Notes under the pieces: model-generated
What the model was told of the DNA's origin: nothing
Databases searched by the model: none
Seen by the model: the letters and a program-made list of their open reading frames with translations, nothing else
Part shown: positions 43,086 through 53,692 of the stretch, piece after piece
How positions within the stretch are numbered: position 1 is the stretch's first letter
How the letters are laid out: the number at the start of each line of letters is the position of its first letter
Source: Proales similis
Lineage: Eukaryota; Rotifera; Eurotatoria; Ploima; Proalidae
DNA: 64,000 nt
NCBI GenBank assembly: GCA_019059635.1
Contig: JAGVRJ010000001.1
Span: forward strand, 1,426,001-1,490,000
Direction: 5' to 3'
Translations under genes and position numbers: made by a program

Positions 43086-44465
43086 TTAGTTAAAGTAAAG
43101 AAATTCTTTACAAGTCTGATCTAGAATCGGCAGAGCGTTTATCGCGTCGGAATTGTAAGAGTTCATCAGGTCTCTAATCCTGACTCGGGCCAGCTCTTTG
43201 AGGTCCAGAGGAACGAGACTGCGCTGAATAAGAAAATCGCCGAGCACGTCGAATTTTTTCACGTGCTCGAGCCTGAGCAGCTCGGTCACATTGGCACAAG
43301 TGAGACGAATGTGATTCATTGTGATCATGGTGTCGTAGAACGTGATGAAATATTCGACAAGTTTGTACACGTTCTCGCCGGTCTCTTTCATTTTGGTGTG
43401 GAAAAAGTCGAAGGCCGAGTCGAGGTCCGGATAGAAGGCTTCAAAGTCGACTAGCGAACGCTGATGCTTGAGCACTGTGAAGAAGAGCAAGGTTCGATAG
43501 AGAAGGATTTCGGTTCGCGAGTCGTCGCTGCTCACTGCGTTGAACAGCGCCTTGAGTGTGGCGAAGAAGCCGCGCACAAACACATCCAAGTTGACAATCT
43601 CAAATCGGCCGCCTTCTTGATCGTCCTCGACGCTCAATATGTTCATGACTGTCTGCAGGATCTGTTCGATTCGCTCCAGCTTCTCTCGGATTTTCGACTT
43701 CATCAATAAATAGTTCAAGATGTGAATGAGCATCTCGCCCTCTACCCGGCCCTGGTCGAACAGATTGGGCAGCACGATTTGAATGAGCTCGATGCTCTCG
43801 CTCATCAGGCACTGACGAAGCACGTCGTAACGCTTGGCAAACAGCCATTCGATGCAGGCCAGGTCTTCTTTTTCAAACATGTTGGCCAGCATTTTCTCTG
43901 TCGTCTTTACTCTGTTCAGTCTGATCGCTTCTTGCAGCGGTGACTTTTCAAAGTCAGCTGATTGCCTCTCGCTGCTGTTCGACGCTGAGCCGGTGATGTC
44001 AGCGCCCGATTCAATCAAATAGATTGCAATCTCTTCGAAGCCGTATTTGATGCAAATGCAGATGGGCGAGTCGCCTCTGTTGGATGCCAAGCTGCTGCTG
44101 TTGACAAGCCTTGATTGACGTCGCGCAGATATTCCCAGGGTGGGCGTAATTGATGAGAATCCTCCCGTGGCATTTATTGTGCGACAGGTGTTCACCTCGG
44201 CCGCATATTGCTCGACCAAAACCCTGACGAGCTGCTCGTCGCCTTTGTTGCACGCCATGCACAGCAGAGTGTCGCCGTTCTTCAAGTGCTCGTTCACGTT
44301 CGGCTTCAATTCGGCCAATAGCTGAATCAGAGCGTCATGGTCGTCTGTGCGTCGCAACAAGCCGTAGATCTGTTCCAGGTCGCTCAGCTTTTCCTCGTTT
44401 AGACTCAACGTGTCCAATCTAGTGTCCTCGTTCACACTCATCGTTTGCGTCACTGATTCGCTCAT
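43086..44465 (-). CDS. Ankyrin-repeat protein with C-terminal SOCS-box-like motif
   Basis: Single exon of 459 residues. Ankyrin-type units are seen around residues 55-90 (NGDTLLCMACNKGDEQLVRV) and 130-165 (RGDSPICICIKYGFEEIAIY), with a further degenerate pair (SPLQEAIRLNRVKTTEKML). The middle is helical with no clear repeat. The last 45 residues (PLDLKELARVRIRDLM ... INALPILDQTCKEFLYF) follow the SOCS-box pattern: a BC-box helix, then a proline-containing Cul5 region. This suggests an ASB-type substrate receptor of an Elongin BC-Cul5 ubiquitin ligase. The substrate is unknown, and the SOCS call is by eye. Confidence 0.75.
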   Translation of the reverse strand: MSESVTQTMSVNEDTRLDTLSLNEEKLSDLEQIYGLLRRTDDHDALIQLLAELKPNVNEHLKNGDTLLCMACNKGDEQLVRVLVEQYAAEVNTCRTINATGGFSSITPTLGISARRQSRLVNSSSLASNRGDSPICICIKYGFEEIAIYLIESGADITGSASNSSERQSADFEKSPLQEAIRLNRVKTTEKMLANMFEKEDLACIEWLFAKRYDVLRQCLMSESIELIQIVLPNLFDQGRVEGEMLIHILNYLLMKSKIREKLERIEQILQTVMNILSVEDDQEGGRFEIVNLDVFVRGFFATLKALFNAVSSDDSRTEILLYRTLLFFTVLKHQRSLVDFEAFYPDLDSAFDFFHTKMKETGENVYKLVEYFITFYDTMITMNHIRLTCANVTELLRLEHVKKFDVLGDFLIQRSLVPLDLKELARVRIRDLMNSYNSDAINALPILDQTCKEFLYFN

Positions 44466-46320
44466 TTCTGCTTGCCGCTCGCTGTTGGCTCAAGTTTATC
44501 AAATTGGCGCTTCAAGTATCTTGCTTGTCTAAAAACTCTTCGCAGTCGATTAGCACTTGTGTCGAATGGACATGACATGAAACCAAGCAGGTCTCCTCTA
44601 CAAATAAGCTCGCAAATTATGATGATATGTCGAAATCGTTCAAGTGAGAGAATTGTTTCAAAAGCGCGCTCTCTCTCTCGTTCTCATACCGTAGGGCATA
44701 ATTAATCGCAAATATTCCGAGTGGTCATCGCTTGATGGTATGCGAGTTTGTGTCAGAGTCTGGGTGTTGTTGTTGAGTAGCGCGGACGCAGAGCGTTTTA
44801 CTCAAGCCCAATATCACACCTCGAATCCGATTTTCTCTCTCTCTCTCGGCCCCCCTCCTCTCTCTTCTTCTTCTCTGTCGGCGGCGCTTAGTCAAAACGG
44901 AGCCGAATTGTTTTTAATTAACAATCAGCTCATTGCTCACCGTTTTCGGCTTCAAAATCAAACCAGGCCCAGCGATTAATCCCCTCGCTCCCTCCCCGCC
45001 TCGTCCTCCTGCTACCCGTCGCACTCTCCATCCTCTCAGTTTAACCCGCTTTCTTAAGTGCTAACCTCTAGCCTCACGCAAAAGAGCGCGCAACACTCGG
45101 CTAAAGAAAAACAACAACTGACAGGCCGCTTGTTGCCCTCCGCACCCCCTTGGCTTCAAATGCCTATGCACTCTTGTCTCATTATTCGACCCTTGGGCTC
45201 TGCCTCTTTGGCGCCCTAAACTATCTAATAGGGCTTGTGGCAGCCCTTGCTCTCTTTCGTGTGCTTCTCGCCTACTATGTGATGAATTTCAATAAATAAA
45301 TTTGGATGAACCCGGCAAACACATTGATGGGCTAGGAGACGGGCACGCTTCTAGCTACATACACACCACACATAGTTGGTAGAGTTGATTGAAAGTGGGA
45401 CTGGGTCAACAAACTTTCTAAATTGACTACCAGTTAGCTGCCTCGTGCATCTAGAGAAATATTAGAGCCAAACTGCCGCGAGGACAACAAAAACGAAAGC
45501 GTTCGAGTTGACGAGAGAAGGAAAGCAACACCAAGTGAGAAAATTGAGAGAGAGAGAGAGTGGAAAGATAAATAGAAAAAAAAGGAAAATAAGAAGAATG
45601 GAAGCGAACGGCGGCTATTTTGTCCGGTTTCGCGTTTCTTTTCCTAAACCAACTCCTGCAAAGTGCTCGAGCCCTTCTGCGAGCTTTGCCATTTCGTTTT
45701 GTTGCGAGTTCAATCGCCTAGCACACACCAAACACACACACACAACTTAAACTGACTCATGCATCGTTATAAGAGCCAAAAACAGTAGGCGTGCAGGCAG
45801 CTCAATTAATTCGGCAGCAGTCGGTAAAATTCAAGCGCCGATTGCCAAGGGAAGCCGATTTATTCGAGAGCGAAGATAGGCCCGTGGGCGGCCAGAAGCG
45901 ATTAATTATGAAATTCGCTCAAAGGAACAAAGCTCTGCCGTGTCGGATCAAAACAAGAAATAGCAGAATCCTTCAGTGGTTGAACAAAATCGTTTCAAAT
46001 TGTTTGTTTTGACAAGGAATTGAATGAGTGAGACCGAGTCGATGCAAGCAATGACATTCATCCAGCGCAAGAAGAGAGAATAAAACGCGTAATTCGACTT
46101 TATGTGAATAAAATGGGTAAAATGTAAATGGGAGGCTAAAATAAGAAGAAGACGAAGAAAAACTGAGCGATTGAATGAGACGAAGAAGAAAGAGACGAGA
46201 AAGAGAAGAGAGAAGGGGGACCGCTCTATTTATCGAATCAGAGCAGGAGCGGACTGAATAGACGCCTGCACCAAACCGCAATGTTATCAGGCGGTCGGTC
46301 GAATGGGCGGATCGCATCGC
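44466..46320. other. Gene-poor 1.85-kb interval
   Basis: Upstream region of the ankyrin/SOCS gene and downstream of DENND4. It contains a (CT)n tract near 44837-44849, a (GA)n tract near 45546-45560, and purine-rich runs near 46140-46220. Several 60-115-codon ORFs are built on these tracts and look spurious. I see no gene. Confidence 0.45.
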
Positions 46321-49300
46321 TTAACTCATTGCCAGCGGAGAGGCTGCTGAACGCTTCGCGGTACTCGGTGTCGAACGCATCTTTGAATATGATTAAACTC
46401 GTTTAAAGGCAAATTGAGCGAGCGTGTGGTGTTTGTACCTAAATCGACCAGTTCTCTCTCGAGCATCACGAGCACTAGATACAGTATCTCGCGGTATATG
46501 CTAATCGAGTTTACTTTGGACCGTTGTCGTTCGCGAAGTAAATTTCTAAACGGCATTAGCATGTCGCTCTCTTTTATGTTGCGGATAATCAACTCGACTA
46601 ATCTGAAGAGAGAGCGATTCGGGCTCAGTTTTCAACCGAAACTAGTCGATTCGATCGTCTACTTACTTGGCCAGAGTACGCTGGTTAATGCTCCTGCGAT
46701 TGGCCGCCAAAAGAAAACGAATTATTCACCGTGACCTTGAACAATTATTAAAAGTGACGTACGTTTTCCGCATTGATTTCAGTTCCGAGTGAGTTAGAAA
46801 AGTGACCGTGTCCTCCGAGTCGGTTGACCTTGGTTCCTGGCGCGCTGGCAAAGCAAAACAACAGTGTGCGGCGAATCGAGGAGGAGAAAGAAATGAATGG
46901 GAACTTACCGTGGCTGAGCCAGCTGAGGTAAAGAGGAACTTCGTGAGCTGTCTGGCGACCTTGAAGTTGAATGTTGTCCCACATGCATCTGATTCTGATG
47001 TGCGGGTGCTGGTTATAGACTCGATGACTGTCGGGAATGAAGTTTTTTATGTCAAACACGTGCGCGAGATCAATGCCGTCGATGAGCTCTGACTGTTCGG
47101 TGAGCAGCTGCACTCGCTTCTTGAGCAGAACCGTGGCCAAGTGCCCGCTGTCGGCGCCCACGCGCTTAAAGTACCACAGCAGGTTCCAGAATATGTCCGG
47201 ATAGTGCTCGAAGAAGTGAATGTCGAAGAGCTGCGAGTCGCCCTGACGCCGTCGATTGCCGATGATGTTCTCGAGCTCTTTGCGCACGACCAGCGGACTG
47301 AAATAAGAGACACTCAGCTCGGTGCAGTTGAGTTTTATGAGACTGGCGAGTCGATGCTTGACGGGGCTGGTTGTTAAAGGATTCGCAGGGAGCTCGTCGT
47401 TCGACTGCTCGCTCTCTGACAAGCGAATGTACTTCCTCAACGCCTCCAAGTCCTTGAATGGCCGAATGATTCTAAATGGCTGGTCACTCGATTCCGGTCG
47501 AAAATGTCACAAACCTGGATCTTGACAAACAGTCTCGGCACCATCGACTCGGCGCAGAACACGCATTTTATGTTAAAGTCAGAGTCGTTCAACGTCCAAC
47601 TCGACATGATCTCTTCGTCGTAAATGAACGATCCGCACTTTTCACAGCTGTTCAAATTGAACTCTTCAAAACCATCAAACGATCGAGTCGAGACAACGGA
47701 CACTTACCAGTTGCAGGTGGTCATTTGCACGTCGATCATCATTTCGTCGTCCGAGTCAGATTTCAGCTCGGACTCGGCCAAACGCCACCAGCTCAATGGA
47801 AGCGGCTTGAACGATTCGTCGCGAACCACGGGCTTCAAGTCCAACTCTTTGATGTTCATTTGGACGCTCTCGTGACCGTCTTGACCCGACTGTGGCTGAT
47901 TTAGATTCAGATTGACGCTCATGCTTTTAGAAAAGCCGCTTGCTGTCATGGGCGAATTGAGCTGGTAGCCGCTGAGAGATTTGAGCCGATTGGCGAACTC
48001 GCTCTGATTCGAGTTGGTCATGAGGACATCGCGCACTTCGACTGACTTGTAGCTCAAGTAACGGCCGACGTCTTTAAGTTGGCTCGTTCCTTTTTCGACC
48101 GAGTCGCCGATTCGCTTGAACAGGCCTCCGAATCTGCTCGTGTTGATTACCGGTGTGATGGGAATTATGTTCGGATGGCGCAAGTACTCGCTCGGTCCTG
48201 GCTCGGTCTGGTTCAGTTTGCGTTCGAGTTCAGCTGCGTTTCGTCTAACTGGCGTGTTTGGCTCATCGCTCGGCTCGTTTAATGACGCAATCGAATGATT
48301 CGAATTTGTCGAATGAAGAACCTCCGGCGGCCTCGGCTCCGACTCGACCGATTGGCCGCCTAAATCTTGGCGGCCTTCACTGTCCAAGCTCTCATTTTCG
48401 TACTCAGAGTCACTTTCATACTCGTCATCGTCGTTCGAGTCCCAGTCCTCGTCGTCATGGTCGTCATTCTCGTATTGGCCGTTGTCCAGATCGTCACGTA
48501 CAAGTCGATGGCCGTAGATGAAGTCGCTTCGCGCAGCGTCAAACGGCTGATGATCAAACAAACGCTTTCTAACTTCATTCTCGAGCTGCTCTTCGCTCGG
48601 CATTAAAGTGGAAACCGGTCCCTGCACTTGGCCGCTGTTTTCCAGCCGTCGAGCAGCAGATCTCTTTGCTGCCGAGCGGCTCTTTCGCTTCATACGACGC
48701 TCCATGCGCAGCAGCCTCTGTCGCTTGATTTTCAGATTTTGCTTGAATTGACCGATCACCAGAAGAGTGAGACGCAAGTGCGCCCATTTGTCCTGCTCGA
48801 ACGGAGGCCAGTACTCGGTGATTGCCTTGTTGTAGTACGAATAGGTGATCGGGCTTGTGTCGATCTTGTGATTTCTCATGTGCAAGTGAGTTTTGACCGC
48901 AATGGCCGGCTGCCGATGCAGCAGACACAGTTGCATCATCACTCTGTAGCAGATCTCGTCGGTTTTCACCAGCTGATGCTTTTGCATTTGAATCAGGACC
49001 GAGTAGGCGTAGTTGAGCGCTCGACTCTTGGCCTCTCCGCACGCCCGCACGTAGTCCGGCAGGGCGATGAACCAGAGCGCGTACGAGTTGCTCAGCAAAT
49101 AGAACGCGTGCAGCTTTTGCATTGCGTGAAGATTCTTCTCGTTTTGCTGACTGCTCTTGCTCGGCTTGAAGCTCATTTTCTTGTTCAGCTCCTTTCGAGT
49201 TGGAAAAATTGAAAGCGAGAACCAGAAGCTACGCACCAGGCACTTACTCTCTGATAGTGAATCTTGTCCGATTTGGTGCGCACTCCGATCGGCGTGCTGG

Positions 49301-51671
49301 CCAGCTTCTGCATGCGATTCGTCTTTGAGTGAATGGTCGATGTCGTGTTGCAGGACGAGATCGACTGGGTGTCGGCGCGAGGCGATTCCGACTCTCGGCC
49401 CGTCTCAGCCTCGCCGTCCTCGTCCTCCTCTCTGGCCTCCGCAGCTGAGCTCACTACCACAACTTCAACTTGGGCGCTCAGCTCGGCCTTTAGCCGCGGG
49501 AACTGAGCTCGCTCCGTCTCTGCATAAGCGAACGCACTGTTCTCAAGTGTGAACTCGCTCGACTCTGAGCTGCTTGGCGGCAGCACGAAAACTGTTTGAT
49601 CGGTGAAGTGTCCGCTCGACTCGAGCAGGCGATGGCTGTCGCCCGACGGCGAGAATTGCGAGCAGGCGTCGGCGAAAAATATGAACGCGTCGGCCAATGA
49701 AGGCTCTAGCTCAGATGTGAACGAGAGATTCATTATACAATCGTAAAACAACTGTGTGCGAACGAGCTCGTCGAAAAAGAGATGACTAGAGCGCTCGTTG
49801 CTCTTTATAAAGTCGTTGCAGTTGAAATAGGTGTTTAGGTTGCGATCGAGCGCTTTCATGTTCGGTCGGCCGGTCAGAGTGAGCAGGAACTGTTTGTAAT
49901 TGTGCAAGATGTGCACCATGAAGCGGAGGAATGCTTCACGAATAGACAACGAGATGGCCGCCTCCTGCCGCTTGAGTCGGATGAACTGCTCGCTGCCGTG
50001 TTTGGCCACGCGAATCAAGTCGAACGCTCGCTTGGCCTCGTCGTACAGACGCCGCAGTCTTGACTGCAGCTGGTAGACTGCGTGCGACGGAGCCGCTTTC
50101 AGCTTGTTCGAGTCGTGGTTCTGCGATATTGTGCTCGTGTCCAAGTCGACGCAGACCACGCTGCTGGGCGGCTCGAACAAGTCGAAGAAACGCGAGTCCA
50201 TGCCGACTATGAACGAGCCGGGCGCTTCGATCACCTGAGACAGACTCAGCGGACACATTGGTATGTATGAGTAGCGCCACATGAACGGAAACATGACCGA
50301 GGTGACCGCTTCGACCACGGTGGTTAGCAGAGACGGCCGAAGCGAGTGGAACATTATGTTGCGCTGGAGGATGGCCAGCAAGAACACGTTTATGCTGTTG
50401 TCGACGCCCAGACTTAGCAGCAGGTCGAGATAGGAGGCGGCCGACTGAGGAAGCAGCGACTCGTCTGGCAGGCTGAACAACACGCTCTGCTCGGTGTTCT
50501 CGTCCAAACTCACAAGAACGTTGGGCTTGAGTGGCGTCGGAAATGGCACCTCGTAGACTAGATGGCTGAGATATCGCTCGATCGGAATGCTGGGCAGTGC
50601 GCTCGAGAAGTAAAGAGAGTACAAAAAGTTCAAGTACTGTTTGAACGGCTCGAACAGCGGATGTCTGGACAGGATCACAATGCACTTGTTCGCTCTCAGT
50701 TTTGAGTCGATTTGGGCGCCAAGCGCTTGCTGCTGAAACTCATTCAAGTGCTCGTTGGGGTAGAGCTCGTAGAAAGTAACGCTTGTGCCATAGACCTTCT
50801 CCATTATGACTCCGTCCTCTGAGTTTATGTTCAGCACGAACGTGTTGTACTGAAGCTTCATCGAGTCCAAGTGGGCCGGCCACATTTCGACCTGAGCGCC
50901 CATGGGCAGCGCAAAGCTGGCCACCTCGGACGGGAACGGCAGATCGGTGTGGTCGCGAGACGGATAACGGTACAACAAGCTCGGCAGGTACTTGATTTGA
51001 GGCGCCGGGATGAACGCCTTCTTGTAGCAGAGAAAGACGGTGGTGCCCACCGGACCGCGATTAAGGTTCTTCCTTATCTCGTTGTAGGTGTGAGGCGCTC
51101 GTTCGCCTTTGCTTTTCAAAATCACGCCAACGTCCACAACGGCCAGAGAGTTGCATGCCAGAGTGGCCGCTCGTCGATAGGTTATGAACACGTTCTCTTG
51201 AATGAGGCTGCTGTTGTTCAGATTGGCCGATCGTTTGCCCACTGTCTGCTCGATGACTACGCAGCCGGGCATGAGACGCTCGTTGCTGCCCTGGTAGAAA
51301 ACGCCGATGTCGATCAGAGGCGGCTTGTCGGTGCCTCGTTTCACGCACAAAAACAGCTCGTTGGCGCGAAACATGTGCCCGTGACAAAGGTTGGCCGAGT
51401 GTCCTCCTTTGGTCATGAAGATGCACTCGTAGCCGATTGGCACGCTTTCGCTCAACGTCCGATTAACAACGCACAGGTCGACGATCGGCTCCAGTTTGTC
51501 GTTGCTTTTTGTGGAGAAATTCTCCAGATTGTCGTACTGAAGACGCGTGTGCTGCTCGAGGCTGAGCGAACTGCCGTCAACAAGCTGCTTTGGAAGACCC
51601 GCCACTGCGACATATTCGACAAGACGAGGCCTATCCTCCGACGGCCGATCCGTATCCTCGCCTCCGAACAT
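46321..51671 (-). CDS. DENND4/Crag, DENN-domain Rab guanine-exchange factor
   Basis: Activates Rab10 and related Rabs in polarised membrane traffic. Exon 1 (51671-49248) begins MFGGEDTDRPSEDRPR and encodes a MABP domain (GYECIFMTKGGHSANL, FLCVKRGTDKPPLIDIGV, GCVVIEQTVGKRSANLN) and the tripartite DENN module (IVILSRHPLFEPFKQYLNFL through IEAPGSFIVGMDSRF). Exon 2 (49191-47708) holds PPR-like helices (NYAYSVLIQMQKH) and a long acidic disordered part. Later exons end with a zinc-ribbon-like SCEKCGSFIYDEEIMSSWTL ... CVFC, then LSPLVVRKELENI-like and DIFWNLLWYFKRVG segments, closing AMS at 46321. MABP plus DENN plus PPR is the DENND4 arrangement. An in-frame stretch upstream of 51671 has no ATG. 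Confidence 0.92.
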
Positions 51672-52546
51672 TTCGATCTTCAGCTTATGTTTTAGACGAC
51701 CTTTTTGCTCTCTGCTTTTCAACTCTTCTTTTTTCCCGTGTCTCTTTGTTGTTGTTGCTGTTCATTTAAACTGAACCATGCATTCATACATTCGATCGAA
51801 TCGAATTGCAACAAAATTAAGTTTCAAATTGATTGTCTCAATGTATAAGTGTCGGTGCGTGTGTGCCAGTGTGAGTTGGCGGGAGACGACAATCGAGCGA
51901 TTTTCTCTTTATCAAATTTAAAATAATCAACGAAAACTATGCGTGTGATTAGAGAGAGAGAGAGAGCAAGCGAGCGCGCGCAAGTGAAATTGGCGCCGAT
52001 CTCGTCAATCTATCGAGCAGCACAATGTGTCGACCTGAAATAGAAAGCCGCTCGACGACGAGGGGGCAGTGACAGAACGATAATCATATGAGATGACGAA
52101 AAATGGTAGCAGAATTCATAATTTCGAGTTCCATCTCTTTAAATATGCACGCTGGCAAATAGTGGTCCACATGTGACCAAATCTATCTGCCGAACGTAAC
52201 CGTTCTATTTGATGCTCGATTTCAGAGAGCGAGAGAGTTTCGCTTGTTGACCTATTTCGTTCAAAGCTTATTTCGTTTTGCTGCTTCCACGAATGGATGC
52301 CAAAGGACAAGCGTCATTTTATCCGAAAGTGATAATTTAACGCAAGATTGACAGTTTATGATAACAAAATTCAAATTCGGCCTTTTGACCAAGTCGCCAA
52401 GACAAATGAGACGTCGCCTCGTCAGACCAAGCTGATTCAACTGCATTTTAGAACGTTCTGGCTTGAAATATTTCAAGGAATTTGCCTCGAGCACGCTCCG
52501 ATTCACCAAAAGCGAGTGAGAGTCGAAGTGAATCTTTTACATTTGA
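51672..52546. other. Intergenic between divergent DENND4 and FAM210-like genes
   Basis: 875 bp with a (GA)n tract near 51951-51964. No ORF that I can support. Confidence 0.4.
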
Positions 52547-53329
52547 ATGTTCAGAGCTGTGACAACCTTGCTGCGCTCAGCCGGTCCGATCCGACTGGCA
52601 GCGCAGATTGAATCGACAAGACTCGCTACAACTCAGCTGACTCGTTCGTATCGGCCGATTCGACTGCAGCCCGTCACTCGACCGGACAGACTGACCAGAC
52701 TTGTGGATAGACTGAAACTGCGACGAGACCTGGCCACCGAGCAAAAGAGCGACGAGACAACAAAGAGCATATTCAAGCGATTCAAAGAAGCGTACAGGAA
52801 ACACGGCACCATTCTGATCGTGTGCCATCTGACCACCAGTGTCGGCTGGTACAGCGGCTTTTTCTTCTTGTCCAAAAGCGGCTTCGACATCACAAAGATA
52901 TTCGTGCTTCTGGAAAAGCTGCACATCATGTCCAAAGAGACGGGCGAGTCGATTGCGCAGAAGATTGTCGACTTTAGTTTGGAGAATTTCTTACGCAACA
53001 ACTTCTGCTACGTGCTGCCCGAGTCGGCCATAGTCTGGCTGGGCAAAACGATCACGGGCGAAACGCTCAAGCACCTTGTGACCTCAATAATGCTTGTCAA
53101 AATATCCACACCGATCCGGTACCTGACCACGTTGGGCTCGACCAAGCTGGTTATCGACTTGTACAAACGCACGGGCGCGCTTCCCAAGCGACCGCCGCCT
53201 GGCTCTTCCATTTCCGAACTCTACTCGGCTCAGAAGCAAGTGCTCAGGCGAAGCATTGTCCAGCACCGCGAACGATACAACGCTCGCGTCAGGCCTTTTC
53301 TGAGGCGCAAAACAAGTCAGAAAGGCTAA
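52547..53329 (+). CDS. FAM210-family (DUF1279) mitochondrial membrane protein
   Basis: Single exon of 260 residues. The first 60 residues are Arg-rich and lack acidic residues, like a mitochondrial presequence. The DUF1279 domain covers about residues 80-220: YRKHGTILIVCHLTTSVGWY, a predicted helix, then MLVKISTPIRYLTTLGSTKL, the family's KIATPARYxxTLG motif. In vertebrates FAM210A and B affect mitochondrial translation and respiratory function. An insert between the two helices (residues about 125-170) is longer than I expect. A or B type cannot be assigned. Confidence 0.85.
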   Translation: MFRAVTTLLRSAGPIRLAAQIESTRLATTQLTRSYRPIRLQPVTRPDRLTRLVDRLKLRRDLATEQKSDETTKSIFKRFKEAYRKHGTILIVCHLTTSVGWYSGFFFLSKSGFDITKIFVLLEKLHIMSKETGESIAQKIVDFSLENFLRNNFCYVLPESAIVWLGKTITGETLKHLVTSIMLVKISTPIRYLTTLGSTKLVIDLYKRTGALPKRPPPGSSISELYSAQKQVLRRSIVQHRERYNARVRPFLRRKTSQKG

Positions 53330-53692
53330 GCCCGAGCCGGTCGTGTCCAACCTGCCGAGCCGTTTACCAGCCACTAATTTCCGGTGGTTTTTTAGTTTGT
53401 TCTCTCTCTCTCTCTTTCTGATTGTATTTTGAACCTTTCACTCGAACAGCGTTTATTCACCATCGAAAGACAGATTCCGCCTTCCTAATCCCGTTTCATC
53501 TTTGTTTGCTTTTTGAATTGCCCGAAAACCCAAATAAAAGTTTCTATTGAAATCCGCACAACGACCACAATTGAATTGAGCATAATTGAGCGGCTGGCGC
53601 TTATCGCCGACGCACGATCATGTGATTCAGTGCGCAAAGTGAATATGTGCTGCTTAGATCAGGCGCGAATTGCATTCAATTGAACGCGAGAA
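53330..53692. other. Intergenic, FAM210-like gene to CCDC93
   Basis: 363 bp with a (CT)n tract near 53401-53416 and AATAAAAG near 53533 as a polyadenylation signal for the FAM210-like gene. Confidence 0.45.

Noticed and set aside
45508-45750. 80-codon Lys/Arg-rich ORF
   Set aside because: Built on a GA-rich tract, with no similarity and no splice or polyadenylation context.
50871-51695. 274-codon plus-strand ORF opposite DENND4, and a 249-codon minus-strand frame at 49936-50685
   Set aside because: Both overlap the DENN/MABP coding exon in other frames and show no family similarity.
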